A stretch of 32,688 nt of DNA from Paramacrobiotus richtersi. Its lineage: Eukaryota > Tardigrada > Eutardigrada > Parachela > Macrobiotidae. The stretch spans positions 1 to 32,688 of the forward strand of contig JAQGAU010000260.1 of NCBI GenBank assembly GCA_034698045.1. The letters are read 5' to 3'. Positions 8,912 through 19,649 of the stretch are shown piece after piece. The translations under genes and the position numbers were made by a program. Below the pieces are notes generated by a model that saw only the letters and a list, made by a program, of their open reading frames with translations, searched no databases and was not told the origin of the DNA. The first letter of the stretch is position 1; each line of letters starts with the position of its first letter.

Positions 8912-9390
8912 TTTCATTCAGTAATCCAGCCCATACTGGACTACTGCGCGGTCATCTGGAATTCAACCTTTATGATGCAAACGGACGAAATTAAACGATT
9001 TGCAAAACGGTTTCTGCAAGGAATGGTGAAAATGTCAGCAGCCAAGGGCAATATTCCGAAATGCTGAAAATTAATGGTATGGATGCACAATTTCTGAGAA
9101 GGATTAAACTCTCAGTGCGCTTGGTGTATCGGATGCTGTTTGGACTTGCCACATGCAACAAGAAAGTGTTTAAACTGAAAGCGAAAACGAAGAGCTGCTG
9201 CACTCATAACCAAGCGGACCACCCCATGCAGATTGCCCCTGTTTCGGACGATGCGGGTACAGCGAAGTCCCGTTTCGCCGCGAGTACAGTTATAATATGA
9301 AATGCCGTCATTTTGCCGAAAGAGGCATGCGGATCGCTAAAGACATTCAGTGCGGAGCTAGAGAAAGTGAACTGGCCAAATGTTATCAAG
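8912..9390 (+). mobile_element. Decayed CR1/L2/jockey-like LINE, C-terminal end of the reverse transcriptase
   Basis: The translation begins SVIQPILDYCAVIWNS, the signature of the thumb region in CR1/jockey-type reverse transcriptases. It continues with EIKRFAKRFLQGM, then after a frame change MLKINGMDAQFLRRIKLSVRLVYRMLFG, and ends with AAST.IIWNAVILPKEA and LKTFSAEL, the normal C-terminal end (WN.LP...S...F...L). At least one frameshift and several stops break it. It is a different and older lineage than the (TTG)n-tailed LINE at 3913-4654. Confidence 0.7.
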
Positions 9391-9593
9391 AATGTTCGTT
9401 TACTTTTTCTTCAGTATGTTAAATACTTTGACAATTGTAAGTGACATTTGTTTTTCTTCGAATCTGATAATCAGCACGTTCTCGATTTGTTTCGATATTT
9501 GTGTCGTAAGTGGTCTAGTGCTCGAGCCTGCAAGGCTGCAAGCGGTTTTACAGGACCTTTAGCTAATAAAACCATCGTCAACACCTGTCACTT

Positions 9594-9944
9594 ATCGACC
9601 GAAGCGAAGCGGAGTTCCTCTATACTCAGCCAGAATGGTTTATGTGTTGTCAGTCGGTCGGTCTGTCACGGCAAAAAAACCATCAAAAACCATGCCTATT
9701 ATGGTATAGTCACAAACGTGCGTTTTTGTCTTATCAAATCTTTTGTTTTCGTTTGCTTCGGTCCTGTAGTGCAGCCATCAGCGAGTGCACTAACCTAGTT
9801 ATATAAGTGACCAAAAACGCATGTTTGTGCCTACCATAATATGCATGGTTTTTGACGGTTTTTTTGCCGTGACTGACCGACCGACAGGCAACACAAAAAC
9901 CATTTTGGCTGAGTATGGAGGACCTCCGCTTCGCTTCGGTCGAT
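9594..9944. mobile_element. Inverted-repeat (MITE/foldback-like) element with arms of about 130 bases
   Basis: The left arm (9594-9730) and right arm (9811-9944) are near-perfect reverse complements, beginning ATCGACCGAAGCGAAGCGGAG and containing TACTCAGCCA.AATGGTTT, GTCGGTCGGTC and CACGGCAAAAAAACC. The central loop is about 80 bases. No coding is present. A related shorter copy is at 11593-11773. A clear target site duplication was not seen. Single-stranded, it would form a long hairpin. Confidence 0.8.
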
Positions 9945-10720
9945 TACACTACAGGCACAAGCATTTCTGTCGCCTGTAAGGGGCTTACTAAAGGCCTTGC
10001 CCGCGTCGAATACAGAACTTTCTGAATACAGAAATTTTCGAGGTTCATTTTGCATACAGAATTTCATTTCTTGCGGAAATTTTGCCGGCTTTTTCTGCCA
10101 AAAGAAAATTCTGCGGAAGAAAATATGTTAGCACCTGTTTTGTTCAGTTTGTTAAGGCAGCGGTTACCTGGCGCTCATGATCAGACAATGCCAGAATTAT
10201 GCTTTAATTTCAGCAACATTTCCTTCAGCTCGCATGTTTAGATTGCATTTACTAATCGCATCAGAACGTGACCTTGCAGCTACGAAAACAGCTTCTGCGC
10301 AAAAGGAATTAACAATTTATGACCAAATAGAATTGACAGACCACTTACTGTATCGGTTAGCAAGGGAATTTCTGTGTGGATTACGTCATTACGTGACCGT
10401 CACGCTATGATAAGCTGGTAGTGACGTAGTCACGCAAGCCGCTGGGGAACGGCAATCGAGAGGGTTTTAATATTGGGAAAATAATAATTTGTGCTACTCC
10501 GGGATTTGATTTTCTGTATTATGGTATTTTCACGGCCTGTTTGTTCAGTTTAATAGTTATTGGGTCCGTTTGGTTTTTATATAACGGGTTGTCATCGTAA
10601 CGGATGTTTTAGCATCAGTAGTGCAGTTATGTTGTTCATGATAATCGATACTTTTGTGTTTTACTGCGTCGTAATGTTGTCGAAATGCAAAATGAAATTG
10701 CACGCGCGCTCGCCTCTAAC
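9945..10720. other. No supported gene
   Basis: AT-rich intergenic DNA between the inverted-repeat element and the coding-like block at 10.7-11.1 kb. A short stretch (ACAAGCATTTCTG.CGCC near 9957) recurs near 30230. Nothing else was recognised. Confidence 0.5.
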
Positions 10721-10723
10721 TAG

Positions 10724-11146
10724 TTACAGTGAAACTTGTGTACTACATACATCAACGGTACAGCCACGCGCGGGGCGAGGCGGGGCAGAGGCTGGTCCTG
10801 AGAAAATTAGCGCACTCGCAGTTAGCAATGCCTGTAGCCAAAACGACTGCATCTCCATTAAACGCGCCGTACGTATTCGCTTATCCGTATCGATCTTGGA
10901 CTTGGACGATTCTGGATCTGCATGAATCTTCAACCGAGCCTTCATCTTGCACCATACCAATGGGAACGATGCCATCATCCGGAGTAGCCGAATTAACCCA
11001 ACGGTCTGCCCAACAAATAACCAAGTCTCTTGCCCGGGAATTTCCGCTGTCGTAATAAAGCACCCATGCATTTCTTCAGACTGGCGGTGACATAGAACGT
11101 CCGCAATAACTCCAGGTAATGTGAACGGTTGCATTGCGATCCACAT
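10724..11146 (-). other. Unassigned coding-like block, open in several frames
   Basis: Long frames overlap here: 140 codons minus (10724-11146), 60 codons minus (10881-11063), 108 codons plus (10729-11055). The minus frame around 10881-11063 (YYDSGNSRARD..., WVNSATPDDGIVPIGMVQD...) has a protein-like composition, and its reading resumes after a stop as GAFNGDAVVLATG. That suggests a decayed exon, but no family was recognised. Confidence 0.25.
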
Positions 11147-11592
11147 AATACCGCACAGACAATTAGCGCTAATTTACGAGTGTGGCTGTGCCGGAAGCAA
11201 ACGGGCAGCCACAGGGCCCAAAGACGGTTCAAGGCAATCAGAAAATGGGCATCAACCTGTACTGAAGGGGCACCCCAGAAATTCAGAATGCCTAGTGCCT
11301 ACATGTAGAATGTGTAGAATATTGCCGTTTGATCTACAAAAGTTAGTTAATCTATCTGCGACGTTTGTTTAATGTTTTGATCTGTTTTCTATGGGTTCAG
11401 GGCCTGAAGGTGTCCGTCGATGTGCAGAAGCACGCACTTGGTGGCGACCGACGAAAGGGCGTACAGTATTGGTTCGTTGGTGGAATGCAGACGCAGCTGG
11501 ACCCCGTTGGTTCTGCATCCAAACTTGCTGAAGAAGGAATTCTCAAGTGCGTCCGTTGCATCTTTGTCGGCCTGGGAGATATCCAGAGGATT

Positions 11593-11773
11593 GGTGAAGC
11601 GAAGCGAAGGTCCTCTGTATTCAGCTCGTATGTGTTTCGACTTGTGTGTCCTCGTCTGTCGGTCACGACGAAATAAATGACATCACGTATATTAATCAAG
11701 GGTTACGACTTCCTCTGTTAATAAATGCTGTCTGCTAGCCTTTTACTTCCTTCGCTTCGCCTTGCTTCGGTGG
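11593..11773. mobile_element. Second inverted-repeat element, inserted in lipocalin relic C
   Basis: The left end GGTGAAGCGAAGCGAAGGTCCTC continues into TGTATTCAGC and CTGTCGGTCACG, matching the arm of the element at 9594-9944. The right end (11749-11773) is its approximate reverse complement (CCTTCGCTTCGCCTTGCTTCGG). It sits exactly where the 3' piece of the relic exon begins, so it appears to have landed in, or near a break in, that exon. Confidence 0.6.
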
Positions 11774-11949
11774 ACTATTTTACTAAATAAAACCACAAAC
11801 AAGCGACTGACCGTTTGTCAGTTCCGGTTAAAATAAAGCACTCAAAGAAGCAAGTCAGTGAACGTACCTACTACCTTTGCTGATAGGATAAGGTAAACAA
11901 ACGTCCGCAGAAGGACTTTAGTACCCGTAACGCGTTTTGTAGACCCAGC

Positions 11950-11992
11950 GATGGGTTTGATCGCAGATGGACTATCTGCGATCAGACCCATC
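11950..11992. repeat. Hairpin: 19-base stem, 5-base loop
   Basis: GATGGGTTTGATCGCAGAT (11950-11968) and ATCTGCGATCAGACCCATC (11974-11992) pair at 18 of 19 positions, with a G-U possible at the odd one. The loop is GGACT. The loop is short for an animal microRNA precursor. It lies in the DNA inserted between the two pieces of lipocalin relic C. Confidence 0.75.
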
Positions 11993-13186
11993 ACTGTGTC
12001 TAAAACTCCATCTGAGATGGACAGTAGATCCTTGAATGAAAAACCAATTAGAGAGCATAGGAAACTGAGGGATGCATTGTTGATATGATCCGGTTGACAG
12101 GCGTTTGAGGATGTTGAGCCGGCAGATTGGACACACAGAACCGTGCCCTAAAATGATTTGCATACGCGGATAAATAACGGTATCACTAGCAAAATTATAA
12201 GAATGCTTATCGATTAATAAATAAACAGGGTCGTGACCAGCATTTTTCAAAAATCATATGCAACCGAAAAGACAACTCAAAGTGATGGAATGAAAGCGCG
12301 TTATCTTTTAGTAAGGTAGGCAGTTCTCATTCTCTCTGTCTGAAGAACAAGCGGTTCTCGTAGACTACGACGCTGAGAATCGCTTGCAATTACCTATTAT
12401 CTTCGCTTTTGCAAATGGGGTCAGTTGTGCTTTGCAAAGTCATCTTGTAGCATTTTGACTCGCTTATGGTACTTCTGGCTCGCGTCTGCTACATTGTACT
12501 TCCGGATTCTGTTGGTCGATTGCTTATATCAATCAAACTCGCATGCATTGCATTTGCAATTACCTGATGTCATCTACCGCCTATTATAAGCAAAAAGCGG
12601 CACGGGTGACTGGGTTGTCTGTCATTCATGCTTTTATCTCAGTAAGGTACATCAGTGCCGCAAATCTTATGTTGTGAAAGATAAAAGCGATGTTTTTGTT
12701 CCTTTAGCTTGTAAGACGCTCGGCGTTTGGTATGAAGAGGCAGTTGTTTTGCTCAGAGAATCTGGCAAAGAGTTGATTTTGGTCAACTTGTTGTAACCAT
12801 GTGCACCACAGTGAGTTTGTCGCATATGCAGTTTGGCGATTGACCGCCTGAGTCCGTCTCGCATTCATAGTACAGGACGGTGCTGCCGTCTGCGCGTAAA
12901 GGCCGCAAAAAGGTTCACAGTTGTCAGTTAGCTGCCAGGAGCATGGCTGTAACGCGCCCTGAGCGCGGAAGAATGATCGATATTCGTAGCCAGGGCATTA
13001 ATTTGAGGTAGCCGAAGACAGACATGATAATTATAACAAAGCAACCTTACACCCCTTCTAGCGGGGTATAGACGGCTTTGGCGGTTCAGTAATTCACTAC
13101 AAATTCATCCATATTCCTTTCCCCATTTTATAAATGCTACTAACTTTTGACACTATTCAATATATATATGGCCGCTAGCGTTTTAA

Positions 13187-13268
13187 CAAAAACAGCGCCG
13201 AAGACAGCTACAGAGGCCTCACCGTTCCGAACCGGAAGTTCAGCTTTCCAAACGCACAGTTTTTTGTC
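13187..13268 (+). pseudogene. Highly decayed relic of a lipocalin-like last exon (copy E)
   Basis: CAGCGCCGAAGACAG... to ...CCAAACGCACAGTTTTTTGTC aligns with the segment of relic D from CAGCGCCAAAGATGTC to TGCCCGTTTGTC (near 19009-19064). The identification rests on position as well as similarity, because the downstream DNA (13320-13700) is collinear with the DNA downstream of relic D. No open frame remains. Confidence 0.45.
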
Positions 13269-13319
13269 AGAATTTTTTTTGGTAATTAAAGAAATGTAGA
13301 TGTAGCGGTACTGTATTGT

Positions 13320-13700
13320 ATATTTATTCACCATGTACAGTTTAACACCTATCGGAATAAAATGTCTCTCGTCAAGTCGGCTCACTGTCAGCAGATACCC
13401 AGTTCCTGTTTTGGTTCAGTTGGTCAACTGAAGAACGATGCTTTTCGAACCAAGTTGTACGCTTTAATAGTCTAGTTTTCAGAATTAGCGTGTAATATAA
13501 TATAGTACACTTTCTGAGTAACCAATCGATTTTTTGTACTTCGGAAGCATTCTCGAAAACTCCTTTATGATGCAAAAATCTGGAAGTTACTACCTTACAT
13601 TATGTCGATACATGATCAACAAAAACATTTTGCGGTGATATATAGATCTGTACTGTACAGTATACATTTCGGTAAGAAAACAGAAACCTGATTTTTTCGC
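13320..13700 (+). repeat. Segmental duplication, left copy
   Basis: Collinear with 19120-19480. Matching landmarks in order are: ATG.ACAGTTTAA.A.CTATCGGAA, TAGTCTAGTTTTC.GAATTA.CG, AATATAGTACA, ATGTCGATA, CTGTACAG..TA.ATTTCGGTAA and GAAACA.AAACCTG. Small gaps separate the matched blocks. Both copies follow a lipocalin last-exon relic. Confidence 0.65.
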
Positions 13701-13739
13701 TTACTTGTGAAGGGAGATCTGTGAACCTTGTGGAGTGAC

Positions 13740-15179
13740 TTCAGGTTTTGCCATCTCTGGAAATAGGATCAGCATGAACCACTGCCATAAATTATTGCGA
13801 TGGACGATACCCTGACAGACTGACAGTGACAACCAGCAGCCAATAGAACAATTGACAGCGGCCGGGGGAACGAACGCGTGTTGTTTGTTCCGTAACCGAC
13901 TCAATCGAACACCGACTCAGTCTTATACTAATACAGCTGTCGTGCGAAGAACCGAAAAACGAAACAAGTGCCGATAAATCTCCTTGCCTGGGGAGACGGA
14001 GCTCGCGCACTTGACCTATAACTTGCCAATCTCTGTACGCGCACAGTTCTGTGTCTCACTAAAGTCGAATGAAAGACTGTTGAGAGTCTCCAAATGTCGA
14101 GGCGGCATTAATTCCAACGAGGTGCTATGTCACATTACTGCATGACTTGGCGCTTCAAGCGAGCCCGCGAGTTGTGGACGAAGACGCCCCCATACTGTAA
14201 ACCGCCCCCATACCTCATTAAATACATGGATGCTTTTTTCTGAAGAAAAATGCGTGGATTAAACTCCTGCATATGTACATACATCTGTACTTGCATTAAT
14301 ACTAAGATGCGCTGAGATACATATGTAATACATAGTTCGGTAAAAATATGGTCATGTAGTGTTGTACATGTAACATGATGGAGTTTCACAGCAAGTTTTG
14401 AGAAAAAGTTCAAAAATCGTGGAAACTATTCCATATTGTGCGCTCACAGTTAACTATTTGATTCTTTGCTCTCCACGCGGTAAGAAACGTCAAACTATAC
14501 ACAATCCTGCGCAATGCGGGCAATTGTGATCATGTTCGCGTCTTGGATGAAGGCTATAATTATTGTGTTCGAATAACACCAACCCAAATTATTATTGGTG
14601 TATAAACAGACGGATGAAACTGCGAAAAGTTTGCACAACCGTTACAAAAGCTCCGCGCTTAAAAAAGCTCTCGAAGGCTGTAAAATTCACAGTCAGCTTT
14701 ACCGGCATTTTCTTTCCAATGGTATGCGATAATAAAGTCAGTGGACACATTAAGTTTTTCCGTGGCACCGTACGGCAGCTGATTGCCGTTACCGTGGTGC
14801 CAGTGAACCTCTCAAGGTTATGAAAGCGATTAATGTTGATCACTCAGAGCCCGGAAATTGATTCGCACTCGACGATACGCTCGAGCTGCAACATCGTTCA
14901 TAATTATGGCGATTTCTAGACTCGGACGGCGCCGATCCTATAGCTCAGGTAAACGTTGGCCTTTACAAGATGCAGGTCAGAATTGCCTTGAGGAGATCCG
15001 CTCACCGCTCAGATAAACAGCCAGTGAGATTGAAATGAAGCATTGTCACTGATGTGTTTGCAGACAGGCAACAGACACATTTTTTGTCTGAATATAAGTT
15101 CGTCACGTTTACCGTCCCGATTTTTCTTACGCATGCATATGCATCGTGCAGCTGATTTTGATAATTTCATTACTAATTA
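13740..15179. other. No supported gene; possible promoter region of the lipocalin-like gene at its right end
   Basis: AT-rich DNA. Frames of 60-99 codons (for example 13792-14010 minus, 14563-14823 plus) show no motif. An imperfect hairpin lies at 14763-14801. A weak TATAAG at 15093-15098 is about 85 bases before the lipocalin ATG and could be its TATA box. Confidence 0.45.
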
Positions 15180-18100
15180 ATGATGCGCTGTCAGTTGTTA
15201 TGGATTCTACTAATATCAGGTATGATCAGATTGACAAGAAGGTTGCACCACAAATCACCATGTTCTTTCTGCGTTTTACAGCCGGGTGCACCCAGGCGCA
15301 GCAGTGCACTCCTGCGCTGCCAAATGTTATACAGCCGATCGGTGGAGATACCCCATCGCAGGTTGGTTTACCGGGCAAATTGCTGTTGGAGTGCTTTTAC
15401 TTTACGAGTATCTTACAACAGTTACTGTGCTTTGCCAAGTAAAACTCACCTGTTTAACGGGTTAACTAGCGGTAAGTGAATAGCACAAAGATTAATACGC
15501 CGTTACCGGTTTCTGTAGTAAGATATTTCTGTTAGTCAGCATATAGGTCATGAATCATTAAATTATTCAGTTATCATATCAGTCATGAACCATTAGATTT
15601 GGCTACCATGGAAGTAAGATTAAAGATTGTCCCTTTACCTACAAGAAGCCAAGAAACGCCGGTTGGTTGCAGGTTGACGGGATTTGGTACATTTTCCGCC
15701 TGATGGGCAAGCCACTGGGAACCAATCCTCGCATCCAGTTCAACACAGTTGGGCAGATTGTTGAACCAATCAGCGGTCTCCCAGCGTTCCTCCAATGGCG
15801 AGCGATAGCACTGCAACCGAATGCTAACAGCGGCACCACTTCCCCTTACGGCAGTACTACTACTTCATGCCAGAATCAGTTCTGGACGGGAATGTACCTG
15901 CCTAATGGAGAGGAGATTGGTGATGAAGGAGCGTCGGATAACAACTACGTTATGCGTAAGTAAACGGTCAGCATGCAATAAGCAGAGCATAATCAAAAAC
16001 ATATGTGTAGTTACGTACTGCGAGCGAAAGAGTGACGTTGACTACCGGAGGGTGGCCTTGATGTCGGGGCACTAATTACGCGTTTGATGACGCTGCAGAA
16101 TGAGTAAGACGAAAGCCGAAAAGTTGTAAAACTCTTTTTTTAAACTTTTCGCTCCCAAGAGAGGCTTTCGGCCACTCTCACTTGTACTTTTATAAACTTT
16201 TTATTTTCTTGCAATGAGGAAGCAAAAAAATTGAAAAGCTCGTAGCGGCATATGGTTACAACTGGAGGACAATTATACTGTGTACAGTCGGACATGTAGT
16301 AATTGTTGTAATCTGTTTTGTAGCGATGTTTAGTACTGCTAGTCCGTAACATAAATTTCATTGCAGCATATTGAAGCAAACACACATTCAGACACAGATT
16401 AGTTTTTGAAAAATTACGGATCAATTAATGCGACCGTTTAACATGACGGTCTATCGTTTATGTGTCCTTATATACGAATTCGTACATACTGATATGCTTG
16501 TATCGCTGGTCTCTCGTTCTACTGACTACAGTAATTGTTTCTGCGGCAAGGTTCAGTAATTCCGACAATTTAAACTAATGCTGAATAATTCCGAAACTCA
16601 TGTTAAACATACAAGCATACTTCCGGGCTGAACGTGTCAGAACGCGCGACCATTAAGAATGAATATATTGTGCGCATTGGCGACACTTCATTAATTTTTT
16701 CTAGCGCGCCACTTAACAAACTAATATGTGCTTTTATTTTAGGGTTTCAAAAGCTCGATAAAATGCTCAGCGTTTGAATGACATGCTTTAAACGTTCACC
16801 ATTGTTGTTCAGTCAACAGGTGTTTCTCGCGAAAATGGATAACTGTGTTTCGCAATATAGCTTATTTGCAGTGCCCACTCACTACACGGTTCTTTACCAC
16901 GACTATCAGAATTTAATGGTCCACTACTCATGCGCCCGTTCGGGGGCAAATGGCCTGTGCACCAAACCGGGAATTTTTGCGGAAACCCGGATGCGTCCTG
17001 ATCAACTATCCGCCACTCAGCTGGCGGCTTTTGATGCCATCATTAACAACATCTTCTCCAAGTACTGCGTCACCGTCGACAACATCCCCAAAAACACATT
17101 CACGGACAGCGCACCGTTCTGTCCCTTTGTCGACGCGCCATTCTGTGTCGCAGCGGACATTCAAGGAATGAAGAACAGTGTCAGTACCTCATCTTCCGGC
17201 ACAGGTAAACGTTTATTCTGAAAAAACTTGCTGCAGGTAGGAGACCTGCGCTGGTTTTAGGTCCATCACCACCAGTCACCCCTTCAGGCGTATCATATGG
17301 CACCTCACCATCGGGATGCAAATGGCCAGTTTCCATACCTTCTCCAGCAAATGTTGATGCAAACGTGGTGAGCTACCTGCTTACTATACTACAGCCGTGT
17401 CAGTTAGTAATGTCAGCTTAATATCGCGTTTTTCCCTTTGAAAGTTTGCTGGGAACTATTACGTGTGGCGTAGATCATATGCCCCTGAAGCCAGTCCCGG
17501 AAACCAGGTCGTCCTTTTCACGAATATTGGAGCATCGCAAATGCCCTTGAGCAATATTACGGGTCGCACGTACACGGTCCAGTACGCTAACTACGCCAGC
17601 GTGACCTCCACCGTGTGTGTCAATGGCTTTCTGGTTTTCATACAAGGCTCTAACGGAATTATGAGCGGCTTGATCATTCCATATACCACAAACGGAGCTC
17701 CACGTAAGTATCTAAAAGATTGCAGTATTATGTTGCAAGCGAAGTGAAATGCTGCTAGAACTAAACTACAGTACTAGTGTGCAATCGAGCGTGATGCACC
17801 ATCTGGTAGGCCATAAGCACTGCCATCTGAAGCTTCAATCATCTGTACGGCTCCACGCACGGATAGACTAGTTTAGAAACTCTGGAGCATGGCGCAGCGA
17901 ACTGCGCCACAACCGTTCCCGTGACAATTACCCTAGTCTCTTTGCAGAACCTATTAGCCTGTCAACCTTACGTGCAGACGGCAACACCATTTTGTACTAT
18001 GGATGCGAGGCGGTCAACAGTCAAACAGGACAATGCGATAAGCCGACTGTGGTGCACATGATTAAAACCAATCCCCTGGATATGTCGCAAGCCGACAAAG

Positions 18101-18267
18101 ATGCAGCGGACGCACTTGAGAATTCCTTCTTCAGCAAGTTCGGATGCAGCGCCACAGATGTCACGCTGATTCCGCATACCAAGGACAAGCCAATATGCCC
18201 CTATGTCAGTGCCCCCGAATGCATGCAGAAGCACATTGATGGATATCTCCAGGCGATGAACCCATAG
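15180..18267 (+). CDS. Secreted protein with two tandem lipocalin-like repeats (copy A, intact)
   Basis: Seven exons fit by splice sites and phase: 15180-15219, 15282-15361, about 15619-15955, 16872-17204, 17261-17367, 17445-17703, 17948-18267, giving about 491 residues. The start ATGATG gives a signal peptide (MMRCQLLWILLISAG) completed across intron 1. The exon 2/3 junction is the weakest part; an acceptor at 15596 is an alternative. Exons 3-4 and exons 5-7 encode two copies of one unit. Each has a Cys, then an aromatic G/D-x-W/Y-Y motif (DGIWYIFR; FAGNYYVWRR), beta-type strands, a Y-x-x-C strand (LMVHYSC; ILYYGC), a second nearby Cys, a helix ending FSKYC/FSKFGC and a CPFVDAPFC/CPYVSAPEC tail. 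This order (G-x-W start, final strand Tyr-x-Cys, C-terminal helix) suggests secreted lipocalins that bind small hydrophobic ligands. The fold call is by eye. Strong donors (GTAAGT) follow exons 3 and 6. Confidence 0.7.
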
Positions 18268-18401
18268 AGATCAAAACATTAAACCAGCGTCCATGATTGA
18301 TCAACTAACTTTTTAGTTAAATGTGGTTGTAAGATTGTTTATTTGTAAACCTGTAACGTGAAACTTTTAACCCTCGCTGCCCTTTAAGTTATCATGCCAC
18401 C

Positions 18402-18407
18402 GATAAA
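18402..18407 (+). terminator. Possible polyadenylation signal (GATAAA) of the lipocalin-like gene
   Basis: GATAAA at the position where the paralogous 3' end at 25449-25454 has AATAAA. The shared 3' UTR context (ATAAAAGAAACAATC) shows the two 3' ends are homologous. Confidence 0.45.
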
Positions 18408-18886
18408 AGAAACAATCACACCACTGCCGAAACGACAAGCTGTGAATCAACTTTACGTAAATATATTCTTGAATGCATTTCCAAACGTTAGCGCAGTCAC
18501 ATCGCAGTAACGTACGACGTGGATGAAAGCACATAATATTATATAGAGTATGTATCTGTACCGCGTGTTAGCGCCGAAATGCAGCAACTCGTTCAACACC
18601 TGCTACAGGTCGGAGGTTATTCGATTTTGATTTTCTATCTGATTGTCCTTTCAAGTAGATGTCTTCTTTTACGTGACAACATTTGGCTTGCGAAGCTTTC
18701 CGTGAATTTTGCGGGAATTTAATTCGAATGCACCAGCTTCAGAACTGCATTGTCCGTTACACTGCAGTTTTTCGATTTTCACTCAAAACTGATAATATAA
18801 ACCGAAGCCGTCCGAAATCATTGTTTGTTGTTTTGATGTGATAGAGCATTCATTCTGGTACTAGATAGCGGCTAATCATCAACCGG

Positions 18887-19070
18887 TACTATGCGACAAA
18901 CCCAATGTGGTGCACATGATGAAAACCAATCCTCTGAATATGTGGTAAGCCGCCAAAGATGCAGCGGACACATTGGAGAATTCCTTCTTCAGCAAGTATG
19001 GATGCAGCGCCAAAGATGTCCAGCTGGTGCCGTAGACCAAGGACAAACCAATCTGCCCGTTTGTCAAGCT
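18887..19070 (+). pseudogene. Lipocalin-like last-exon relic (copy D)
   Basis: Reads CDKPNVVHMMKTNPLNMW-stop, then AAKDAADTLENSFFSKYGCS..., then VQLVP-stop, TKDKPICPFVK, directly matching exon 7 of the intact gene 0.9 kb upstream. Two in-frame stops (TAA and TAG), loss of the C-terminal end after CPFVK and absence of other exons mark it as a non-functional partial duplicate on the same strand. Confidence 0.85.
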
Positions 19071-19119
19071 ATCCCGTGTGCGTTGTTTTCGGTAATTACG
19101 GAAATTTATAACTATGTAC

Positions 19120-19480
19120 GCGATATTTTATCCATCATGGACAGTTTAAAAATCTATCGGAAAAACTGTCTCTCTTCGACTCTCCTTATTGTCAGCATAT
19201 CTGTATATGCAGCTTCAATTTAGATACATTTGGGCATGTGAAAAAATAAGTTTTCGAATTTCTCGTAGTCTAGTTTTCGGAATTACCGCGTAACATAACG
19301 TTAATATAGTACAGCTTTTAACCAGTTGCTTTTATATAGTGTATCGAATCAGGTATCTGTACATATGTATGTCGGTACATCGTAATCATGTCGATAATCA
19401 ATAATAACAGTCTGCGTTGACATGCTGTACAGCGTATATTTCGGTAAGGAAACAAAAACCTGCTTCGTTAACTAATGGAA
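19120..19480 (+). repeat. Segmental duplication, right copy
   Basis: Partner of 13320-13700, see that entry. It follows relic D at the same relative distance as the left copy follows relic E. Confidence 0.65.
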
Positions 19481-19649
19481 ACAGCAGTTCGTGAACAAGT
19501 GTAAGACGACGAGATTGACAGTAATTATGGTTCAATTTACAATGGGGAATCTACAAACGAGTATAAAAAAAATGCTGCACCCAGGCTTCATGGAATGCCT
19601 AATAAAAATACTTGTCAACTAAAAGTGCATCGAACTCGGAATTTGTTTG

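Larger units (their letters stand above)
11389..12915 (-). pseudogene. Lipocalin-like gene relic, last exon split by inserted DNA (copy C)
   Basis: The minus strand carries the last exon of the lipocalin-like family in two pieces. The 5' piece (12791-12915) reads LRADGSTVLYYECE...CDKLTVVHMV and matches the start of exon 7 of the intact gene. The 3' piece (11389-11592) reads TNPLDISQADKDATDALENS, FFSKFGC and ends HIDGHLQALNP-stop, matching its end. About 1.2 kb separates them, including an inverted-repeat element directly abutting the 3' piece (11593-11773). The 3' piece is still open in frame but has lost the C-P and A-P-E-C cysteines. A stop follows VTTS in the 5' piece. No upstream exons were recognised. 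It is opposite in orientation to the intact gene. Confidence 0.75.

Noticed and set aside
15180..15479. Unspliced 99-codon frame starting at the lipocalin ATG
   Set aside because: Splicing out 15220-15281 gives a better signal peptide and a Thr/Pro/Gln-rich start in phase; the unspliced frame runs through both splice sites without protein-like content.
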